A stretch of 33,681 bases of DNA from positions 1 through 33,681 of the forward strand of contig DATNRH010000432.1 in assembly GCA_036703605.1 (NCBI GenBank), given 5' to 3'. Position 1 is the first letter of the stretch. Every line of letters begins with the position of its first letter. Of the stretch, positions 21,882 through 31,146 are shown piece after piece. The notes below the pieces were generated by a model that saw nothing but the letters and a program-made list of their open reading frames with translations, was not told where the DNA came from and did not search any database. This DNA comes from Candidatus Obscuribacterales bacterium. GTDB lineage: Bacteria; Cyanobacteriota; Cyanobacteriia; RECH01. Position numbers and translations under genes: made by a program.

Positions 21882-22867
21882 TAGCGCTCGAAGATCCTTC
21901 CCATTTGCAAAGATAGAGACAACATGAACGTTTGATTTAATTAAGGAAAATCCTGTTCATCTTGTTATATAGAACTATAGCCTTAAACCTAGAACAATGA
22001 GCGATGATCTAGAAAATTTGGGCACCTTTTCTCCTAGATTGAGTCAGTTCTCGGCAGCCATATTTCCCAGAAAATTCAATCGGAAAATCGTGGAAAGCCT
22101 ATGCTTTTCATCAGATCAGATTGAACAAGGATTGAAGTATTCCTAATATCACTCCAGTCATCATAGAGATAGACACCTAATGGGTAGAGAAGCACGTCTG
22201 GTGCTCTCAAGTTGACACCCTCTTCGGTGTTCAAAACAATATTGAGCTTTTCTGCAAGCTAGGTTCTCCCTTCCTTAGCAAAGCAAACAACCGGTGTTCA
22301 TATGAGCTAAGTGGGAGGACGTAACGATTGGCAAGCATTTCGATGTCGCTCAATGCTCAAATCCTGGTAAGAAGGGGGTTAAGCAATGCGAAAACCCGGC
22401 AACTTAGCTTCATTGCTTCATTGAATTCAGTCCATCTACTTAAGTCCACCTACGTAATAGGCTGGCCAACCAGGTTGGCTGACCGATCGTTTTGCGTAGG
22501 CTGGTTTAAGCAACGAGACATCCAACACTAGCTTAGATTTCTTATGGTGCCAGTGCGGGAGCACTGATATCTATCTTGGTCGCTGCCTGCTGACTGGTCT
22601 GGGCGCAGGAGCACCGCTGGGAACATTCTCACGCTCAACAGGGGAACCGATATCGTCTTGCCCAAGCTGGTTGAAAACAGAATGAATAGATTAGTTGGAA
22701 AAGCTCATTCTCTCATTCAGGATTGGGCGGATTAGACAAGCTACTGGTCAACATGAGAATGGCTGGTGGGTGGGCATGAGATCAACCCTGTGCCCACCTC
22801 TAAACCACCTGTAGCCTCATGAAGAATATTGGTATGCTACTGACCACCTACGCTCTCCCATGTCCCT
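21882..22867. other. Long gene-poor region upstream of cyAbrB
   Basis: Nearly 1 kb between the cyAbrB start and the end of the caspase gene. It has no HIP1 octamer, unlike most of the window. It holds short palindromes (GCCAACC-A-GGTTGGC near 22463-22480; CAGTGC-GGGA-GCACTG near 22546-22562). A 67-codon frame at 22328-22531 lacks a clear ribosome binding site and is probably accidental. It may be decayed DNA or contain an unseen RNA; I can support no gene. Confidence 0.4.
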
Positions 22868-24610
22868 CTAGGGTTGTTGCTGCCACTGAGCGATCGCTGC
22901 CTGGGCATCAGCATGAGCTGGGGTTCCGGACGGCACTAAACGAGCAGCTTCGATTGCTGCCGGTAGATTACCTTGGGCTGCCCGAGCCCGGGCCACGGTG
23001 AAAATATCCTGTCCCCATTGCCCAATCAAGGTTTGAGCCTGAGCATACAGCGGCTGACCTTCGGGAATGCGGCGAGCAATGGCGATAGCTTCATTGTAGG
23101 ACGAGGCCTGCTGCGATCGCGTTAGCGCCTTAGCCTGATCTAAGAGATCTTGATTTGCAGCGCCCTGCTGCCACTCAGCAGTATGCTCAGCAATCATCTC
23201 TTGGAGATCGGTTTGATTAATGGGTACGAGTTGAGACGTGGCGATCGCGGCTCGATAATTGTCTTGGGCTGCCCGAGCTAAGGCAAAATCGTAAATCACT
23301 CGGCTCCACCGCTGGGCAAAGTCTTGAGCCTCATCATAGAAAGGTTCACCGGGCGGAATCCGCTGGGCAAGATTAATCGCTCGACGAAAATCCGTCGCTT
23401 GGTTCACCGGAGAGGCTGCCCTTGTCGTCAACAAGGAGGCGATCGCTTCATCCAACATAGCTCGGTTCAGCATCTCTAAACTTGGCGCATCTTCATCTGT
23501 AGCACCATCCACCGTTCCCGATCCAGCCACTGACTCACCAGATTGGGAACCAGAAACCTCTGAGCCATCGGGAGGCCCCATGAGAGCCTCCCGATTGACC
23601 AACACAACCCCTGCCAGCAGAGCAATTACGAAAAAGCTACCCCACCCTAGGATCTGTCGCCAAAAGGGGTCGTTGGACTGGGATGCTGTTGAGGTAGATG
23701 GGGGTGAAGGGGAAGAAGGAGTAGGCACGGTAGCTGGGGATGAAGAGGATAAGGTAGAAGCGGTTTTAGAACTAGGAGCAGAGGGCTCGTTCCAACCATT
23801 TTTAGTCTCGTAAACGTCGCCTAAAGGCGGCAGAGAGGGAGCTGGACGAACTGGAACACCAATTAAAGCAGCCTCTTTGGGTAGGATAAGCTCATAACGT
23901 TGATCAACAGGAAGAATGGCTAAGGGTTTTTGATGGGGTCGCCAGTGGTGCTCGGCCAATTCTGGCAATCGCTGGTCTAGATATTGTACCAACGCATCTA
24001 GGGTGACGCATTTTTCGTAGCGTAATCCTTCCAGAAAAACAGCGGTAAAAAAACCGTGACGTAGGGCTAGGGTTTCATGGGCAAATTGGTCATGCTGGCA
24101 GGACAGGATAGTGCTGATCCCATAGCGTTCGGCTAAGTCCGCAATCTGAACACCCACCCGTTGCCCTTCGGTCACGCTCTGGCTACGATTAATATCTAGC
24201 GCCAAAATAATATTTTTACTTGGTGCGCTGCGCAGAGCCGTCATCAAGCTTTCAATAGCGATCGCCGTGGTGGCGGGTTGCTCAGGATCGCCATCAATCG
24301 GCATCAGGTAATCTTGCCCTTGCCGACAAACGCCGTAGCCGCTAAAAAACACCCAGACGATATCCCCAGGCTGAATGCGCTGTTGGCACAACTGGGCGAT
24401 CGCGTGACGAATATTCGTCCCACTGGGATAGACAGCATGGGGATTAATCGTTGGAGAAACCTCCGTCAGCAGGATGCAGTGATCGGCCGGGATGCCCACC
24501 TCTTCCACTAAAAAATGGTGCACCATACTAGCATCGCGCTGCGCATAGCCCAGGGGCTGAAAGTGCTGATATTGATTAATTCCGACGGCGATCGCCCAAA
24601 AGTTTTTCAT
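22868..24610 (-). CDS. Caspase-family (orthocaspase) protein with substituted catalytic dyad
   Basis: A 580-aa protein. Residues 1-245 have the caspase/metacaspase p20 fold (FWAIAVGINQYQHF start; IVWVFFSGYGV; DYLMPIDGD; NIILALDINRS). At the catalytic positions the His of SGHG is Y92 (SGYG) and the Cys of DxCxS is N141 (DINRS), so the usual cysteine protease activity is not expected. Related substituted orthocaspases are known in cyanobacteria. A Ser/Pro-rich linker (275-312) leads to one transmembrane helix (about 318-338). The C-terminal part (405-576) has about four repeats of the AIxxARxIPxGxPxYxxAQxxIxxW type, likely outside the membrane. It may be a pseudo-enzyme sensor or scaffold. The start lies after a 500-bp spacer. 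Confidence 0.9.
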   Translation of the reverse strand: MKNFWAIAVGINQYQHFQPLGYAQRDASMVHHFLVEEVGIPADHCILLTEVSPTINPHAVYPSGTNIRHAIAQLCQQRIQPGDIVWVFFSGYGVCRQGQDYLMPIDGDPEQPATTAIAIESLMTALRSAPSKNIILALDINRSQSVTEGQRVGVQIADLAERYGISTILSCQHDQFAHETLALRHGFFTAVFLEGLRYEKCVTLDALVQYLDQRLPELAEHHWRPHQKPLAILPVDQRYELILPKEAALIGVPVRPAPSLPPLGDVYETKNGWNEPSAPSSKTASTLSSSSPATVPTPSSPSPPSTSTASQSNDPFWRQILGWGSFFVIALLAGVVLVNREALMGPPDGSEVSGSQSGESVAGSGTVDGATDEDAPSLEMLNRAMLDEAIASLLTTRAASPVNQATDFRRAINLAQRIPPGEPFYDEAQDFAQRWSRVIYDFALARAAQDNYRAAIATSQLVPINQTDLQEMIAEHTAEWQQGAANQDLLDQAKALTRSQQASSYNEAIAIARRIPEGQPLYAQAQTLIGQWGQDIFTVARARAAQGNLPAAIEAARLVPSGTPAHADAQAAIAQWQQQP

Positions 24611-25112
24611 ACCGATGACCCAAGTGAATGGTCAGATGTAATGGTTATGTAATGGTCGTATTATTCTGTTGCAATCCTAACGGACTTTGATCAGATGTCC
24701 TGCAGATAGATGGAACCATGCCGACAGAGGCTCATAAAGTCTATGCAATTCGCCCAAAATCTGCCAGATATTTTGGTTGTCTTGGCTACCCCTCAGCATC
24801 TGCCAGAGGATCGAGATCATGGTTGAACCTACCTGGAGCGATCGGGAATCGTAGCATTTTGCTGGAGCAGATTGATAACGGACATGGCGGGATTCCATGA
24901 TCCCAGGTTTTTAACTCGGTGATGACATCAGCCAACGTCAAACGGTATGCCATTCATCTTGCCTAGTAGCTCCACCTCTCACTCAAACCTTAAATTTCTC
25001 CGTGCTCTCGGGCAAGGATGATTTCAGGAGTGATACACCTGTAGAGAGAGTCTCTATAGGCTCATCTCCGATCCAGATCTCCACTCTTGAATCTGCTGGG
25101 CAGATCTGACCC
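24611..25112. other. Intergenic region with a possible small ORF
   Basis: About 500 bp between the divergent caspase and radical SAM genes. Apart from the low-confidence 47-codon minus-strand ORF listed next, I see no gene. A stretch near 25035-25060 (GTAGAGAGAGTCTCTATAGG) is partly palindromic, GAGAGAGTCTC, and could be regulatory. Confidence 0.35.
24677..24820 (-). CDS. Possible small protein (47 aa) upstream of the caspase gene
   Basis: An ORF starting MISILWQMLRGSQDNQNIWQ on the minus strand, 66 bp upstream of the caspase start and in the same direction. AGGTAGG lies 7 nt before the ATG, a reasonable ribosome binding site. The protein would be one amphipathic helix region with a hydrophobic, aromatic tail. 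No family is recognised. Size and composition alone are weak support. Confidence 0.25.
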   Translation of the reverse strand: MISILWQMLRGSQDNQNIWQILGELHRLYEPLSAWFHLSAGHLIKVR

Positions 25113-25922
25113 ATGGTGCAACCGCATACTCCCATCTCGATGGTTTATGGCCCCGTCCAATCTTGGCGGTTTGGTCTATCCCTTGGCATTGATCCCATCG
25201 GAACCACCTCCGTTTGTTCCTATAACTGTGTCTATTGCCAACTTGGTCAAATCGAACGTCTTCAGGGCGATCGCCAATGCTTTGTTCCCACGGAGCAAAT
25301 TCACCAGGATCTGCTGGCCTTTGCCCCCTGGGATGTGGATGCCATCACCCTCAGCGGCAGCGGCGAACCCACCCTGGCTCTCAATCTCGGTGAGATCATT
25401 ACCATGGCCCAGCAAGTGACCCAACGACCGGTGGGGGTGTTGACCAACGGCAGCCTGCTCAGCGATCCCCAGGTTCAGCATGACCTAGGACAAGCCGATG
25501 CCGTGGCCGTCAAGCTAGACGCAGTGCAGCCAACCCTCTGGGACAGGATCAATCGCCCTGTGGTGCCTACCTCCCTGCCTGAGCTATGGGATGGCATTCA
25601 GGCGTTTCGGCAAAGCTACAAGGGACATTTGGCCATCCAAACCATGGTGCTCAGTCCTTGGAATGAGGCTAGCCAAGCTACCTATGTACAGCTCATGAAA
25701 GCGATCGCCCCCGACGAAATCCAGATCAACACGCCCACCCGACCTCAGCCCGATCGCCATGTCCTATCGGCCCGTGGCAACGCCCTAGGCCCCTCATCGT
25801 CAGATACCCTGCGCCGATTGAAATCCGTTGGCTTTGATGCGCTGCAACAGATGAGCGATCGCATTCAAGCCGCCACCCATATTCCCACCCGCTGCCCAGC
25901 CCCAGATTTGCTGCCGCGTTAA
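25113..25922 (+). CDS. Radical SAM protein (COG0731, wyosine-synthase-like family)
   Basis: A 269-aa radical SAM enzyme. The cluster motif is CSYNCVYC (C-x3-C-x2-C) near residue 35, followed by LSGSGEPTLALNLGEI, the SAM-binding GE motif region, and later VGVLTNGSLL, VAVKLDAVQPTLWDRINRP and IQTMVLSP barrel strands. This order matches the COG0731 Fe-S oxidoreductases, distant relatives of TYW1; bacteria have no wyosine, so the real substrate is unknown. No signal peptide. The next gene, also a 4Fe-4S protein, starts 47 bp later, suggesting one transcript. Confidence 0.9.
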   Translation: MVQPHTPISMVYGPVQSWRFGLSLGIDPIGTTSVCSYNCVYCQLGQIERLQGDRQCFVPTEQIHQDLLAFAPWDVDAITLSGSGEPTLALNLGEIITMAQQVTQRPVGVLTNGSLLSDPQVQHDLGQADAVAVKLDAVQPTLWDRINRPVVPTSLPELWDGIQAFRQSYKGHLAIQTMVLSPWNEASQATYVQLMKAIAPDEIQINTPTRPQPDRHVLSARGNALGPSSSDTLRRLKSVGFDALQQMSDRIQAATHIPTRCPAPDLLPR

Positions 25923-25969
25923 CTGCTTTTTCGTGCCCAATGGTTCACCCAAGATAGGACATTTGTATT

Positions 25970-26623
25970 ATGCAAGGTCAACACAAGCATATCAACCTTA
26001 ACCCAGCGATTGAGTTACTAGAAATTCCGCCGGGCTACCTCAACACCATGGGGTATGTGGAAGAATCTGAGGTGAATGGCCCAGGCTGTCGAGCGGTGAT
26101 TTGGGTGCAAGGATGCCTAAGAGAATGTCCAGGATGCTACAACCCTGATTCTTGGTCCTTTGAAATGAACCAACTGGTGTCCGTTGAGCATCTTGTCGAG
26201 CGAATTCTGGCTAATCCTAAGCATGAAGGCGTAACGTTTTCTGGTGGTGAACCGTTTTGGCAAGCGCCTGCCCTGGCCCATCTAGCCCAGCAGGTGAAAG
26301 CCCATGGGCTCAATGTAATGTCATTTACGGGGTTCACCTTAGAGCGGCTGCAGTCAGAGTATGGCCCAGCCGGGGCCCAAGATTTAATTGATCAATTAGA
26401 TCTGTTGATTGACGGAGCCTACGTAGAGTCCTTAGCCGTGCATGATCCCCACTCGCTGGTATCCTCCAGCAACCAGCGGGTGCATGTTTTCAATCCAGCC
26501 CTGCAAGACCGCCTCAACTGGGCTAGCGACCAAATCGAAATCCATGTCCTCAAAGATGGCAGTCGCATTGTCACAGGCTACTATGGACAACTGGTGGACA
26601 ACGAGCTGAATGCCCGCGACTAA
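25970..26623 (+). CDS. 4Fe-4S single-cluster protein (NrdG-like activase family)
   Basis: A 217-aa protein similar to the activating enzyme of anaerobic ribonucleotide reductase. The cluster motif is CLRECPGC (C-x3-C-x2-C) near residue 49, with the upstream GPGCRAVIWVQGC typical of the family; the GE motif VTFSGGEPFWQ and a later LLIDGAYV strand follow. NrdG is usually about 150-170 aa; here an extra 40-50 residue C-terminal part (HVFNPALQDRLNWASDQIEIHVL) is present. No nrdD gene is in the window, so it may activate another glycyl-radical enzyme or serve another modification. It lies 47 bp after the radical SAM gene. Family good; role uncertain. Confidence 0.85.
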   Translation: MQGQHKHINLNPAIELLEIPPGYLNTMGYVEESEVNGPGCRAVIWVQGCLRECPGCYNPDSWSFEMNQLVSVEHLVERILANPKHEGVTFSGGEPFWQAPALAHLAQQVKAHGLNVMSFTGFTLERLQSEYGPAGAQDLIDQLDLLIDGAYVESLAVHDPHSLVSSSNQRVHVFNPALQDRLNWASDQIEIHVLKDGSRIVTGYYGQLVDNELNARD

Positions 26624-26710
26624 ACAAGAAGCGATCGCCCTCTATCATGCCAAGCTTGGTGAACAATACTGCCTCATGAACTGACACAACGTTAACGCCA
26701 GGTTGTTACG

Positions 26711-26799
26711 GGCGTTGCTGAAAAGCAGTAGAATTCCGGAACATTTTCATGACGTTTCAAAACCTATCGCTAGAGGTTGATACCCTGATCCTGCAACAC
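26711..26799 (+). repeat. Dispersed ~90-bp element, copy 2
   Basis: Aligns with 4216-4305 at about 67 of 89 positions. The terminal stem is kept through paired change: GTTGC/GCAAC here versus GCTGC/GCAGC in copy 1. It lies 88 bp before adenine phosphoribosyltransferase, in the gap after the NrdG-like gene. Whether it is a MITE or a structured RNA is open. Confidence 0.6.
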
Positions 26800-26886
26800 C
26801 GAGAGGTCTGTCAGGCATCCAGCTACACCGTAAAGCAACCGCTTGCCGTACACTAAATACGATTCCTACGACTCATCAAGCCCAGC

Positions 26887-27399
26887 ATGGATCTGAAAGC
26901 GCTTATCCGAGACATTCCCGACTTCCCGAAGCCCGGCATCCTGTTTCGAGACATTACCACTCTCCTGCGCGATCCGGATGGTCTACGCCATACCGTCGAA
27001 ACCTTGGCCGGCCACTACGCCGACCTAGAGATTGACTACATCCTCGGCATGGAATCACGGGGCTTTATTTTCGGCGTCCCCCTAGCCATCCAGCTCGGCG
27101 TGGGCTTTATTCCCGTGCGGAAACCTGGCAAACTGCCTGCTGCAGTTCATTCTGTAGAGTATGACCTAGAATACGGCACCGATCGCTTAGAGATGCACCA
27201 AGATGCTCTACCCAAGGGCTGTCGGATTTTGATTGTGGATGACCTGATTGCCACCGGCGGCACAGCGGCCGCGACGGTCGATCTTGTTGCAGCGGCGGGT
27301 GCCCAGCTTGCCGGTTTTGGATTCATCGTTGAACTAACAGACCTAGGCGGGCGCGATCGCTTGCCGAATGTGCCAATCGTGTCGCTTGTGCAATACTAG
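26887..27399 (+). CDS. apt: Adenine phosphoribosyltransferase
   Basis: A 170-aa enzyme that salvages adenine: adenine plus PRPP gives AMP and pyrophosphate, in the cytoplasm. The start [24 protein letters not shown] is the standard bacterial Apt sequence. The adenine/flexible-loop region is [10 protein letters not shown] (54-63) and PVRKPGKLP; the PRPP-binding motif is [14 protein letters not shown] (114-127). Length is normal. No strong ribosome binding site is visible before the ATG. The dispersed repeat lies upstream and a possible third, partial copy of its core lies between this gene and the permease. PurA, another AMP-forming enzyme, is 1.7 kb further on. Confidence 0.96.
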   Translation: MDLKALIRDIPDFPKPGILFRDITTLLRDPDGLRHTVETLAGHYADLEIDYILGMESRGFIFGVPLAIQLGVGFIPVRKPGKLPAAVHSVEYDLEYGTDRLEMHQDALPKGCRILIVDDLIATGGTAAATVDLVAAAGAQLAGFGFIVELTDLGGRDRLPNVPIVSLVQY

Positions 27400-27449
27400 A
27401 CGTACTCTTGCCATCTCGGTACGGTTGTCCTGCAGGGATTATCCCTAAC

Positions 27450-27489
27450 GCCGAATCATCGAGAGGCTGTTGACACCCTGATTCGACGC
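27450..27489 (+). repeat. Possible partial third copy of the dispersed element
   Basis: A stretch with ATCGAGAGG, then TTGACACCCTGATTC resembles ATCGCTAGAGGTTGATACCCTGATCC of copy 2 after allowing two short gaps. Only about 30 bp match and the terminal stem is absent, so chance similarity is possible. It directly precedes the permease start codon. Confidence 0.25.
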
Positions 27490-28545
27490 ATGACCTCCAC
27501 TCCCTCCGTTCGCCAGCAGCTTCAACCTGTCTTTCAGTGGCTGCTCAATATCTTGCAAGATGAAACCACCCTCTATGTGATCAAGCGGGTGCTGCAGGCA
27601 GTGTTGACCCTATTTTTGGCATCAGCTCTGAGCTTTTTCATCATCCAGCTCGCACCAGGCAACTATCTAGACACCCTGCGCCAAAATCCGCAGATTTCCC
27701 AGGAAACGCTGCAAGACCTAGAGCAGCGGTTTGGGCTCGATAAGCCTGCCATCCAGCAATACTTTCAGTGGCTAGGGCAAATTATCACCCGAGGCGATTT
27801 TGGCATTAGCTTTGCCTACCAACGCCCCGTCAGCTCTATTTTGGCAGAGCGCATCCCTGCCACCCTCTTACTATCCCTCTCCTCATTTTTCATCACCTGG
27901 GCGATCGCTATTCCCTTGGGCATCATGGCAGCTATTCAGCAAAACCAGTTGAGCGATCGCCTGCTGCGCACTCTCAGCTACATTGGTCAGGGCTTTCCAA
28001 CGCTGATTACCGGTTTGCTGCTGCTATTCTTCGCCCAGTTCACATCGCCCCTCTTTCCCGTCGGCGGCATGACCAGCATCGACCATGCCGATCTATCATG
28101 GCTGGGTCGCATCCTAGATTTGGGCTGGCATTTGATCCTGCCTACCATTGCCCTCAGCGTCGCTGGCTTTGCAGGTCTGCAGCGGATTACCCGAGGAGAA
28201 CTGCTAGACGTCTTACGGCAAGACTATATCCAAACGGCGCGGGCCAAAGGACTACCCGAAGGACGGGTGATCTACGTCCATGCCCTCCGTAACGCCGTCA
28301 ACCCTCTGATTACCCTGTTAGGCTTTGAATTTTCCAGCCTGCTGAGTGGAGCCTTCATCACTGAAACTTTCTTCAACTGGCCGGGTCTGGGACGGCTCAC
28401 CCTCGATGCGGTGCGATCGCAGGATCTATATTTAGTGATGGCCAGTCTGATGATGGCAGCGGTCATGCTAATTATTGGCAACCTACTGGCAGATCTTGCC
28501 CTCAAGTTTGTTGATCCCCGCATTCAGTTGAGCGCGATGAAATAA
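27490..28545 (+). CDS. ABC transporter permease (DppB/GsiC/OppB type)
   Basis: A 351-aa inner-membrane permease of the peptide/nickel ABC importer class. Six transmembrane helices are seen: the first (VLQAVLTLFLASALSFFIIQLAPGN) follows a 35-residue cytoplasmic extension. The EAA loop that docks the ATPase is present as DYIQTARAKGLPEGRVIYVHALRNAVNPL, and the family signature FSSLLSGAFITETFFNWPGLGRL follows. Such permeases pair with a DppC-type permease, two ATPases and a binding protein; none is in the window, which is common for scattered cyanobacterial transporter genes. Substrate unknown, probably oligopeptide. A perfect palindrome follows. Confidence 0.92.
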   Translation: MTSTPSVRQQLQPVFQWLLNILQDETTLYVIKRVLQAVLTLFLASALSFFIIQLAPGNYLDTLRQNPQISQETLQDLEQRFGLDKPAIQQYFQWLGQIITRGDFGISFAYQRPVSSILAERIPATLLLSLSSFFITWAIAIPLGIMAAIQQNQLSDRLLRTLSYIGQGFPTLITGLLLLFFAQFTSPLFPVGGMTSIDHADLSWLGRILDLGWHLILPTIALSVAGFAGLQRITRGELLDVLRQDYIQTARAKGLPEGRVIYVHALRNAVNPLITLLGFEFSSLLSGAFITETFFNWPGLGRLTLDAVRSQDLYLVMASLMMAAVMLIIGNLLADLALKFVDPRIQLSAMK

Positions 28546-28596
28546 ACGCCGGTGAGACTTCACCGACGTGATGCCACACCCTAGTACTCAACCTAA

Positions 28597-28634
28597 AACC
28601 ATCAAGGGGGCCTGATCAGGCCCCCTTGATGGTT
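28597..28634. terminator. Perfect 38-bp palindrome between convergent genes
   Basis: AACCATCAAGGGGGCCTGA is followed at once by its exact reverse complement, with TGATCA at the centre, so there is no spacer. It lies between the permease (plus) and rplY (minus). As RNA it gives a very stable hairpin in both directions, suiting a bidirectional terminator, although T-runs are absent. A smaller stem (CGGTGA/TCACCG) precedes it at 28550-28565. Confidence 0.75.
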
Positions 28635-28684
28635 CATGCAATCATGATTTCAGTCTAAAAGATGCGCTCCCAGACTAGGCGTCT

Positions 28685-28981
28685 CTACTCTTCGCTAGCA
28701 AAGAAGCTAACGTGGTAGAGCGATCCTCGCCAAGGATGAGACTGGACTTCTTGAACAAACACCTTGCCGCTCCAAGGCATGTCCGTCACATTGAGCTGAA
28801 CAGGGGTCCGCTTCCCCTTCACCTTACGCACCAAAAGTTCAGCATCTTTCATGTTCAGCATCAGATCAACGGAGTTGACGCCATCATGGCCGTAAAGAGC
28901 TGCGGGGAGGAGTCCTTCCCGACGCATCGCCCGAGGATTGAGATCAGTAGTGCGCTTCGTACAGTCAAACGTAAGTTCCAT
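28685..28981 (-). CDS. rplY: 50S ribosomal protein L25 (short form)
   Basis: A 98-aa protein of the L25/TL5/CTC family that binds 5S rRNA in the large subunit. The start MELTFDCTKRTTDLNPRAMRREG and LPAALYGHDGVNSVDLML match the L25 domain, and the end HPWRGSLYHVSFFASEE is typical. It lacks the second, C-terminal domain of the CTC proteins, as usual in many cyanobacteria. The ATG at 28981 is chosen over 28999 because homologues begin M-x-L-T-F. It lies 136 bp after purA on the same strand and probably is part of the same transcription unit. Confidence 0.93.
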   Translation of the reverse strand: MELTFDCTKRTTDLNPRAMRREGLLPAALYGHDGVNSVDLMLNMKDAELLVRKVKGKRTPVQLNVTDMPWSGKVFVQEVQSHPWRGSLYHVSFFASEE

Positions 28982-29117
28982 AGGTTTCCTTTCCAACAAT
29001 ATATGACGCGAGAGAACAACTTTTTACCATCACAGAGAGCACGTCCCGAGGAGCAGGACTTAGCGCGCGCGAGTATCTTGCCCTTCAGTCCTTTGAAAGC
29101 AACTGGAGAGCGATCGC

Positions 29118-31146
<2,029 letters not shown>

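Noticed and set aside
22328-22531. 67-codon frame before the caspase gene
   Set aside because: No ribosome binding site and no homology by eye; the surrounding sequence looks degenerate.
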